Source: an uncultured Neisseriaceae bacterium
GTDB taxonomy: Bacteria; Pseudomonadota; Gammaproteobacteria; Burkholderiales; UBA11063
Direction: 5' to 3'
DNA: 6,202 nucleotides
Assembly (NCBI GenBank): GCA_903891375.1
Contig: CAITEL010000299.1
Location: 1 to 6,202, forward strand
Of the stretch, positions 1 to 5,552 are shown piece by piece. The translations under genes were made by a program, and so were the position numbers. The number at the start of each line of letters is the position of its first letter. Positions within the stretch are counted from its first letter, which is position 1. Below the pieces are notes generated by a model. The model saw nothing but the letters and a program-made list of their open reading frames with translations. It was not told where the DNA came from and made no database searches.

Positions 1-96
1 TAAGTGCCACACGGTACGCATTTCATAATGGGTTAAGTATGGAGTGCCGAGGGTTAAACAAAAATAAAACATATGTGATACTGTGAATTAACTAAA
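1..96. other. Unassigned left edge, GC-richer than the rest
   Basis: This is the stretch downstream of aacS, cut by the window edge. Bases 1-60 are about 45% G+C, clearly above the surrounding DNA. The hexamer AGTGCC occurs twice, at 3-8 and 43-48. One plus-strand frame is open from the left edge to a TGA at 81-83, giving a 26-residue tail I do not recognise. On the minus strand an ATG at 26-24 opens a frame beginning MKCVPCGT that leaves the window, but no ribosome binding site precedes it. It could be the tail of a neighbouring gene, the start of one, or an intergenic repeat. I see no convincing hairpin and T-run to terminate aacS. Confidence 0.3.
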
Positions 97-2055
97 TTAA
101 TCTTGTAATTGTGGTAAATCAGCGTACAGTTTTAGCGATTCAGGATTAGCTAGCGCATCAATGTTTTTAACAATTTCACCTTGTACTATATTTTTTACAG
201 CAAGTTCTGCTATTTTTCCGCTTACTGTTCGAGGAATGTCATTAATTTCAATGATTTTAGCTGGTATATGGTGTGGTGATGCACCAAATCTAATTCGATG
301 TTTTATATCCTTGATTACTTCTTCGGTTAATTTTTTATTGGGTTGCATTTTAACGAATAATACAATTCTAACATCGCCATTAAATTCTTGACCAATTACT
401 ACAGATTCAGCAATATCAATAATTGTTTCAACTTGACGGTATATTTCTGAAGTGCCAATTCGTATTCCGCCAGGGTTTAAAGTAGTATCCGACCTGCCGT
501 AGATAACTAACCCACCATGTTTAGTCATTGAGGCAAAATCACCATGGCACCATATATTTGGGATTTTATCAAAATAAGCTTTTTTATATTTCTCTTTTTC
601 TGGGTCATTCCAAAAATATATTGGCTGACAGGGGAATGGTTTTACACAAGATAACTCACCTTTTTCATCTGTTTTAGCCTCATGCCCGTCATCTAATAAA
701 ATTTTAATATCGAGACCAAAGCCAATTTGTTGCAGCTCGCCACGGTATATTGGCTTTGTAGGGTTGCCAAGAGCAAAGCATGATATTATATCGGTACCAC
801 CAGAAATAGAGCATAAACGTATATCTTGTTTTATATTGGAGTAAACAAAATCATAATTTTCGGGTAATAGTGGTGACCCTGTAGATAGGATTGCATTGAG
901 GTTGGTAAGTTTGTTTTCTTTTAATGGGATATATCCGCTTTTTTCTAACGATGCAATGTATTTAGAACTTGTGCCAAATACATTGATTTGATAGGCATCA
1001 ACATAATCCCATAAGATACCATTGTTGGATTTTAACATAGGTGCGCCGTCATATAACATAAGTGTTGCCCCAGTCGCAAGAGCAGAGACTAGCCAATTCC
1101 ACATCATCCAACCGCACGTGGTATAATAAAGAATTCTATCATTTTCTTTTAAGTTGGTATGCAGTATATGTTCTTTTAGGTGTTGGATTAAAGTACCACC
1201 AACACTATGTGTTATACATTTGGGTACACCAGTGGTACCAGATGAGAACATTATAAATAAAGGGTGATTAAAGGCTAGTTGTTCAAAATTAATTGTTTTT
1301 GCGTTTGAATCTTTAATGAAATCATCAAATGAGCATGAGTTTTTAATGGCACTGATGTCATTGTTTAGATTTGCATAGTTAACAATTATAATTTTTTCGA
1401 GATTTGTCAGATGTTTTGTGATGTCAATTATTTTTTCGTGGCAACTTAATTGTTTTCCATTATAGTAGTAACCATCTACGGTAAATAATATTTTGGGGGA
1501 GATTTGCCCTAGTCGGTCTAAAACTCCTGCTACGCCAAAGTCAGGGGAACATGATGACCATATTGCGCCAATACTGGAAGTTGCAAGCATGGCCATTATA
1601 GTGTGTGGTAGATTAGGCATAAATGCTGCAACTCTGTCGCCACTTCTAACACCAATGTTACGTAGGCTTTGAGCTAACTTTGCTACAGTATTGTATAGTT
1701 CTTTATATGTGAACTTCCATTCAACTTTATCTTCACCACGAAAGATTATGGCGATTTCACTATCACGTCTTTTGAGTAAGTTTTCGGCATAGTTTAGTTT
1801 AGCGCCATTAAACCATGTAGCGTTGAGCATATCATTTCCATTTTCAAGTACACTATTCCATGTTTTACTGGATATGATTCCACTAAATTGCCAAAAATTG
1901 CTCCAAAAATCTTCTGGTTTATTTATAGACCATTGATATAACTCGTCAGAATTTGCTAAGGAGATATTTTTGCGAGTATTAAGGAAATTGATAAATTCAT
2001 TAATACGACTAGATTTTATGTATTCTTTACTCGGTTTCCAGACTATTTTTTGCAT
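97..2055 (-). CDS. aacS: Acetoacetate-CoA ligase (acetoacetyl-CoA synthetase)
   Basis: This cytosolic enzyme activates acetoacetate with ATP and CoA to acetoacetyl-CoA, feeding ketone-body or polyhydroxybutyrate carbon into central metabolism. It belongs to the ANL adenylate-forming superfamily. Residue numbers here use the 652-aa form. An acetyl-CoA-synthetase-type N-terminal region (about 35-90) carries WFNGAKLNYAENLL. The phosphate-binding loop SSGTTGVPK lies at 271-279, the CGWMMWNW segment near 314-321, and SGGTDI at 418-423. The hinge and ribose-binding block GRSDTTLNPGGIRIG is at 520-534. The C-terminal catalytic lysine is in PRTVSGKIAE (Lys about 614). Length matches the family (about 650 aa). 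Two in-frame ATGs compete. I chose the one at 2055 because GAGGA lies five bases upstream; the alternative at 2067 adds four residues and has AAGGA only three bases away. The gene is complete, and no operon partner is seen in the window. The SGK(x)AE context and the N-terminal region favour acetoacetate over acetate or propionate as substrate, but this was judged by eye. Confidence 0.95.
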   Translation of the reverse strand: MQKIVWKPSKEYIKSSRINEFINFLNTRKNISLANSDELYQWSINKPEDFWSNFWQFSGIISSKTWNSVLENGNDMLNATWFNGAKLNYAENLLKRRDSEIAIIFRGEDKVEWKFTYKELYNTVAKLAQSLRNIGVRSGDRVAAFMPNLPHTIMAMLATSSIGAIWSSCSPDFGVAGVLDRLGQISPKILFTVDGYYYNGKQLSCHEKIIDITKHLTNLEKIIIVNYANLNNDISAIKNSCSFDDFIKDSNAKTINFEQLAFNHPLFIMFSSGTTGVPKCITHSVGGTLIQHLKEHILHTNLKENDRILYYTTCGWMMWNWLVSALATGATLMLYDGAPMLKSNNGILWDYVDAYQINVFGTSSKYIASLEKSGYIPLKENKLTNLNAILSTGSPLLPENYDFVYSNIKQDIRLCSISGGTDIISCFALGNPTKPIYRGELQQIGFGLDIKILLDDGHEAKTDEKGELSCVKPFPCQPIYFWNDPEKEKYKKAYFDKIPNIWCHGDFASMTKHGGLVIYGRSDTTLNPGGIRIGTSEIYRQVETIIDIAESVVIGQEFNGDVRIVLFVKMQPNKKLTEEVIKDIKHRIRFGASPHHIPAKIIEINDIPRTVSGKIAELAVKNIVQGEIVKNIDALANPESLKLYADLPQLQD

Positions 2056-2076
2056 GATATTCCTCATTAATCCTTA

Positions 2077-2127
2077 CTATCCATATATACTCATCGTCTT
2101 TGAACACTGTACTTTGTCAGATTTCAT
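2077..2127 (-). CDS. Possible 16-codon leader ORF upstream of aacS
   Basis: On the aacS strand an ATG at 2127 is preceded by AGGAG with a six-base gap, a better ribosome binding site than aacS itself has. It encodes MKSDKVQCSKTMSIYG and stops at TAG (2079-2077), 21 bases before the preferred aacS start. It has no run of codons for a single amino acid, so it does not look like a classical attenuation leader. It could be a translated leader that couples to aacS, or the N-terminal stub of a gene whose remainder has been deleted. I do not recognise the peptide. Confidence 0.3.
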   Translation of the reverse strand: MKSDKVQCSKTMSIYG

Positions 2128-2447
2128 AAAATGCTCCTAAAGTATGTTTATGTATATGTCGTCGCATTTTATTTCAGTCTTTCGTGTCCAGTCCTCAAAT
2201 ACTTCGAGTATATTACTTTTGAGCATACTTGGTATTATACTAGAAATACTGAGATAAATATAGGTGCGTTGCACAATTTATCATTAAATAATAAATAGTG
2301 AAGTTGATGAGATTATTTAGTCGGTATTTAAAAAATAGCCTAAATGTATAGCACTTTATGTTATAATATATGTGACATAAAATATGCCACACACATTATA
2401 ACATTAACTAATAAGCTTTAACATCAATAATATAAGAGGTATATTAC
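2128..2447. promoter_or_regulatory. Divergent intergenic control region, aacS / ATPase remnant
   Basis: This 320-bp region has no gene I can support and should contain the promoters of both flanking transcripts. On the minus strand a perfect TATAAT (2239-2234) could serve aacS, though no good -35 box is found 16-18 bp upstream. The pentamer ATACT occurs in the plus orientation at 2199, 2225, 2237 and 2246 and inverted at 2141 and 2207; one inverted pair forms the small hairpin ATACT-TCG-AGTAT (2199-2211). On the plus strand TATAAT at 2362-2367 could drive the ATPase remnant, again with a poor -35. A short perfect hairpin, GTGC-GTT-GCAC, lies at 2264-2274. Position 2275-2360 holds nothing else I can identify. 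Confidence 0.4.
2361..2401. repeat. Imperfect inverted repeat over the -10 box before 2448
   Basis: The left arm starting TTATAAT at 2361 is mirrored by the right arm CACACATTATAA ending at 2401. Seven outer bases pair perfectly, and pairing continues into ATGTG/CACAC if a two-base bulge and one mismatch are allowed. The left arm contains the TATAAT candidate, so the dyad could be an operator for the downstream gene. It could also be chance symmetry in AT-rich DNA. Confidence 0.3.
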
Positions 2448-2756
2448 ATGGAGCATTCCAACCATTTTGATTATTTTCCATCTAAATTAGCAACTGGGAA
2501 AGCGTTTTGTAATCGTATCAATGAACTTACACAACTAAGGATGAACATTAATAAAAGTAGACATACAGTTATATATTCCCCAAGAAGATATGGCAAATCT
2601 TCTTTGGTGAATAAAAGACAATGTATTAATGCCTTATTAAACAAAGATTTTATTTATAAGGTCACTATGAACGATCTAGAGCTACCATATATTAAAATTG
2701 GTCAATACAGGGTACTAGATCCGTTATTATCCGTGACATTAAGAAAATTAAGTTAA
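2448..2756 (+). pseudogene. AAA-type ATPase remnant with in-frame internal deletion
   Basis: The 102-residue product joins the two ends of a P-loop ATPase family (archaeal-type ATPase, AAA/STAND-like) whose members are usually 350-400 residues. Residues 10-54 match the family start: a PSKLATGKAFCNR segment, then the Walker A variant SPRRYGKSSL at 44-53. From about residue 55 the sequence jumps to the typical family C-terminus, with QCINALLNKDFIYK and then YRVLDPLL near the end. Walker B, sensor motifs and most of the ATPase core are missing, so it cannot be a working ATPase. The reading frame is preserved across the join near base 2610. The ribosome binding site AAGAGGT (2434-2440) sits seven bases before ATG, so the short protein may still be made. 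Full-length relatives are often found in accessory DNA; their function is poorly defined. Confidence is good for the family and moderate for the exact junction. Confidence 0.75.
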
Positions 2757-2765
2757 AACTACTTG

Positions 2766-2807
2766 TGTACATTAGCTCTAAAACCACAATTTTTTAAAAA
2801 ATGTACA
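2766..2807. repeat. 8-bp inverted repeat downstream of the ATPase remnant
   Basis: TGTACATT at 2766-2773 is the exact reverse complement of AATGTACA at 2800-2807, with a 26-base interval that includes the self-complementary TTTTTTAAAAAA. It begins 10 bp after the stop codon of the ATPase remnant. The long loop and the absence of a following T-run make it a weak terminator candidate. It may be a protein-binding dyad or a deletion scar. Confidence 0.25.
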
Positions 2808-2883
2808 GCAACGGACACTATTGATTTTAATGTATTAAAACATATGTCTTGCTAGGTACTTATGGTTTATGTTGAAAATAAAT

Positions 2884-2922
2884 TTGACGTATTGCATCGT
2901 ATTGTGATATTGTATTGTATTA
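2884..2922 (+). promoter_or_regulatory. Promoter with GTATTG repeats for the toxin-antitoxin operon
   Basis: A -35 box TTGACG (2884-2889) is followed after 16 bp by GATATT (2906-2911) with an upstream TG at 2903-2904, an extended -10 arrangement. The hexamer GTATTG occurs at 2889, 2899 and 2912, with the variants ATATTG at 2907 and GTATTA at 2917. These copies cover the spacer, the -10 box and the probable start site. Antitoxins with a ribbon-helix-helix fold usually repress their own promoter by binding short repeats, so these are the natural operator candidates (inference). Confidence 0.5.
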
Positions 2923-2946
2923 ACTATATAATAAAGGATTCATTAA

Positions 2947-3168
2947 GTGAAGAATTATGTTGTACATACATTTAAACTACCGATTGATTACGAACAAAGT
3001 TTAATTGATTATACGCATGAACAATATATGACTAAAAGTGATTTTATTCGTAATGCAGTTATAGAAAAACTACAGGATATCGCAGATAGTAATAGAATAG
3101 ATGACATTATGGAGCAAGATAACAAAAAATATACACATGAAGAGGTTAAGAAAAATTTTGGTTTTTAA
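2947..3168 (+). CDS. Ribbon-helix-helix antitoxin (RelB/CopG-like)
   Basis: This 73-residue protein is the probable antitoxin of the adjacent RelE-type toxin. Residues 4-44 read as a ribbon-helix-helix DNA-binding domain: a short beta strand (VVHTFKLP), a helix, a turn at MTKSDF, and a second helix ending IEKLQDI. The acidic, flexible C-terminal half (RIDDIMEQDNKKYTHEEVKKNFGF is its last third) resembles the toxin-wrapping tail of RelB-like antitoxins, where an xHEEV motif near the end is common. The start is a GTG at 2947. AAGGA at 2934-2938 lies eight bases upstream, and no in-frame ATG occurs before residue 28. The 3' end overlaps the toxin gene. It is expected to neutralise the toxin and, with it, repress the promoter at 2884-2922. 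Confidence 0.8.
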   Translation: MKNYVVHTFKLPIDYEQSLIDYTHEQYMTKSDFIRNAVIEKLQDIADSNRIDDIMEQDNKKYTHEEVKKNFGF

Positions 3169-3433
3169 AATTGAATATGATGAAATTGCAATTCGACAGT
3201 TAGAGAAAATAGATAAATCAGTGGCTAAACGAATCATTACATGGTTGGATGATAGATTAGATAATTGCAAGAATCCTAGATTATGGGGTAAGCCCTTAAA
3301 GGGTAATAGGTTTGGCAATAATTGGTGTTATAGAGTTGGCGATCACCGTATTTTAAGTACCATTCAAGATGATAAATTAATAATAGTCGTGGTAGAGTTT
3401 GGTCATCGTAAAGAAGTATACCAAGAAAAATGA
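3158..3433 (+). CDS. RelE/ParE-family toxin
   Basis: This is a small basic protein of the RelE/ParE fold, the toxin of the pair. RelE members cut mRNA at the ribosome, whereas ParE members poison gyrase. The sequence shows the family hallmarks: an N-terminal helix with LEKIDKSVAKRI (15-26), then NPRLWGKPLKGN (39-50), WCYRVGDHRIL (56-66) and the closing GHRKEVY (82-88). The Lys/Arg pattern and the terminal HRxxVY favour the RelE-like mRNA interferase branch. The start is uncertain. TTG at 3158 gives 91 residues and begins right before the first beta strand, as relatives do, overlapping the antitoxin by 11 bp; a GAGG sits rather far (12 bases) upstream. ATG at 3137 would give 98 residues with a basic extension but no ribosome binding site. 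ATG at 3101 is unlikely because it adds 19 residues inside the antitoxin gene. Translation is probably coupled to the antitoxin. Confidence 0.85.
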   Translation: MVFKIEYDEIAIRQLEKIDKSVAKRIITWLDDRLDNCKNPRLWGKPLKGNRFGNNWCYRVGDHRILSTIQDDKLIIVVVEFGHRKEVYQEK

Positions 3434-3441
3434 GTTATAAT

Positions 3442-4170
3442 TTAATAAGTGTTCATTTCATGTAACGGGATTGAGATACTCACTAAGAGTTCTTTGGGTA
3501 TTACATGGTCAAACCCAAGGGATATTAATTTCTCACGTAATGCTACACGACTATGTACCGCAAATTTCACAAATAATTGTTCAGTAAAAAGTCCATCAAT
3601 AGTACTTTTTGTAATTACTTTGTTATCCATTAGGGATAATGTACTTGCGATTTCTTGACTACTTAGATTAGTTAAAAATAAAAAAATCACTTGCTTTTCT
3701 CGTTTTGAAAGTTTAACTCCAATAGTTACACCAGTTTTATTTGTACTAATCACATTAAATGAGCTAATGATTTCTTGATTCAAACTATTCATGCTAATTT
3801 TCTTCCACCAATAAAATATGCCAACGACATTTCCTGTTGTGCGGTTAATTATAGGATCTTTAATTACAATTAATGGCTGTATTTTATTACAAAAATTACC
3901 GATTTTTAGAAATTCATAACGTTTTTTGTGAGTTATTACGTTAATATCTTCGGCAATTGAGGTCTCTGGGTTATATTTTCCAGTCTTGGGTGGTAAGCCA
4001 GTCTTACCTAATAATTCAGAAATCGGCTTACCCTCCATTGTTGCGTAGATACTACTAGCATAAACGATCTTTGAATCTAAATTTTTTATTATAGTAATTA
4101 GGTTAGGTAACCCGTCTTCAATTTGTTTGAAAGAGTTTGCTATATTATTTAAAAATTCAATGTCATTCAT
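3442..4170 (-). CDS. PAS-domain LuxR-type transcriptional regulator
   Basis: This 242-residue protein is predicted to sense a signal through a PAS fold and bind DNA through a LuxR-type helix-turn-helix. Residues about 18-125 look PAS-like: LITIIKNLDSKIVYAS, then a GKTGLPP turn, then VVGIFYWWKKI as a last strand. From 154 the sequence LSKREKQVIFLFLTNLSSQEIAS matches the first helices of the LuxR/FixJ domain. The following part is longer than usual, with an insert around LMDNKVITKSTI before the second half (LFVKFAVHSRVALREKL). No receiver domain or conserved phospho-acceptor context is visible. The start ATG at 4170 is preceded by GGAT at eight bases. The gene ends only 8 bp from the convergent toxin, with no visible terminator. 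It is divergent from the MFS transporters across 103 bp, which makes them plausible targets (inference). Confidence 0.8.
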   Translation of the reverse strand: MNDIEFLNNIANSFKQIEDGLPNLITIIKNLDSKIVYASSIYATMEGKPISELLGKTGLPPKTGKYNPETSIAEDINVITHKKRYEFLKIGNFCNKIQPLIVIKDPIINRTTGNVVGIFYWWKKISMNSLNQEIISSFNVISTNKTGVTIGVKLSKREKQVIFLFLTNLSSQEIASTLSLMDNKVITKSTIDGLFTEQLFVKFAVHSRVALREKLISLGFDHVIPKELLVSISIPLHEMNTY

Positions 4171-4273
4171 ATTACAAATCCATGTAAAAGCACGGTAGTT
4201 TTGTTGTTAAAAGATATATTATAATTCTCATTGCAAATGCTAGTACAATTATTTTAGAAGGTTAAATAGTTTC
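4171..4273. promoter_or_regulatory. Divergent promoter region, regulator / transporters
   Basis: This 103-bp spacer separates the LuxR-type regulator from the first transporter copy. TATAAT occurs on the plus strand at 4220-4225 and, within the same AT-rich palindrome, on the minus strand at 4223-4218. TACAAT at 4244-4249 is another plus-strand -10 candidate. None has a convincing -35 box. CATTGCAAATG at 4229-4239 is a short perfect dyad (four-base arms around GCA) that could be an operator for the regulator; this is speculative. AGAAGG at 4256-4261 is the likely ribosome binding site for the transporter, about 12 bases from its ATG. Confidence 0.4.
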
Positions 4274-5456
4274 ATGAATAAAAATTTGATTACATTAATT
4301 GCGTTATTTATTGTTCCTATGTCTGGTCTTGGAATTGACATCTATGTTCCGTCTCTTCCAAGTGTGGCTAGTTTTTTTGCAACGAGTGGGCATATGGTAC
4401 AACACTATTACAATTTATATAGCAGGATATGCGGTTAGTCAGTTATGTGCAGGAATTGTGTCTGATATTTATGGGCGTAAGCTAACTACACTTTTGTCGT
4501 TGATAGTTTTTATAGCTATGAATGTTGCGATTATTTTTGCAAGTTCAATAAATTATGTGTTGTTATTTCGCTTTATTCAAGGTTTTTCTGTTGGTTTTTT
4601 TGCTGTATCACAACGCGCACTAATTGTGGATTTATTTAAAGACGACGTTAAAAAATTGCATAATATGATGAACTATGTGACAATAGCTTGGTCTATTGGG
4701 CCAATAGTTGCTCCAGCAATTGGTGGTTATTTAGAGCACATATTTAATTGGCAAGCCAATTTTATTTTCTTAATTGTGTATAGTGTTATCATGTTTATGT
4801 TAGTGTGTATTTTTGTTCCAGAAACATTGCAACAGAAAAATAAATTTAATTATGGATATATTAAAGAGAGTTTCAATACAATTTTAAGTACCAAGAATTT
4901 CAATTTAGCGTTACTATGTAATGGTGCATTGTATACTGCAACTCTTTCATTTAGCACTATAGGTACTTTTATGATTGAGAGTAAAATGGGGTATTCGCCA
5001 ATTATTTTTGGTTATTGTGCGTTATTGTTAGGTTTATGTTGGTTTGTAGGTAATATCTTAAATCGTATGCTACATAACTATACGCTGTCACAAAAAGTAA
5101 TTGTAGCATCAAAAGGGCTTTTAGTTGTTTCTATTTTAGCCTTGGCTATTTCCTTTAAGTTCTTCAATATATTTGCACTGGTTATTCCTATGGCTATGTA
5201 TAATATTTTTGCTGGTTTTGTGTTCTCTAACTATTTTATTTTTAATGCGACGATGTTTCCTCGGTTTGCTGGTAATGCTGGTTCTATTCTTGCAGGAGGG
5301 TTTCTTATTTTTGCGGCAGTTGGTGGTTCAATATTAAGTAAAATAATCCCGACATCATCTACCGTACCTTTGATGGTTGCATATTTAATTTTGACACTAT
5401 TGTGCTTTGCATTTACTCGAATGATTCGTTTCCAATGTAGTAAGCAACCAAATTAA
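4274..5456 (+). pseudogene. Bcr/CflA-family MFS drug transporter, frameshifted
   Basis: When repaired, this is a 394-residue, 12-helix inner-membrane proton antiporter of the drug-resistance Bcr/CflA family, the usual length. The true start is ATG 4274, giving MNKNLITLIALFIVP and the TM1 motif GLGIDIYVPSLP. Compared with the next gene, where HMAQ is followed by YTITIY (CAG TAC ACT), this copy reads CAA-C-ACT. Two bases are missing between 4402 and 4403. Translation from 4274 therefore ends at TAG 4436-4438 after 54 codons. The remainder, in the +1 frame, is intact to TAA 5454-5456. It includes motif A (GIVSDIYGRK), GFSVGFFAVSQRALIVDLF and the motif-C-like SIGPIVAPAIGG. The out-of-frame ATG at 4299 would give a protein lacking TM1, with a nonsense N-terminus, and is not a credible start. 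The single lesion suggests a recent mutation or a sequencing error. Confidence 0.85.
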
Positions 5457-5552
5457 TTAATAAACATTAATTCAGAAAAATCTATAGTAGCTATTTTAAC
5501 AAAAATACATTATAATTAATAGTGTTGAATCTGTTTTAGGGTGCGAATCATC
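5457..5552 (+). promoter_or_regulatory. Spacer with possible promoter before second transporter
   Basis: This 96-bp AT-rich gap separates the two transporter copies. A perfect TATAAT lies at 5511-5516, but the -35 region is poor. AGGG at 5538-5541 is a ribosome binding site about 11 bases from the ATG at 5553. No terminator hairpin is visible, so read-through from the first copy is also possible. Confidence 0.35.

Noticed and set aside
161..391. Plus-strand 76-residue ORF inside aacS
   Set aside because: It lies entirely within the strongly supported aacS coding region on the opposite strand.
1062..1256. Plus-strand 64-residue ORF inside aacS
   Set aside because: It is an antisense shadow of conserved aacS coding sequence, including the phosphate-binding loop region.
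3070..3318. Minus-strand 82-residue ORF opposite the toxin-antitoxin genes
   Set aside because: It is antisense to two well-supported genes, shows no family motif and has no ribosome binding site I can see.
3431..3450. Bidirectional terminator between toxin and regulator
   Set aside because: The genes are separated by only 8 bp, and I find no GC-rich hairpin or T-run there.
3449..3658. Plus-strand 69-residue ORF opposite the LuxR-type regulator
   Set aside because: It is an antisense shadow of the HTH-coding part, with no recognisable domain.
4395..4440. Programmed ribosomal frameshift in the first transporter
   Set aside because: There is no slippery heptamer or downstream structure visible, and the intact paralog has the two missing bases, so a deletion is the simpler explanation.
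4299..5456. 385-residue ORF starting at ATG 4299 taken as the transporter gene
   Set aside because: Its first 35 or so residues are an out-of-frame reading of the true N-terminus. The frame starting at 4274 matches the second copy (MNKNLI, GLGIDIYVPSLP), so the gene is frameshifted.
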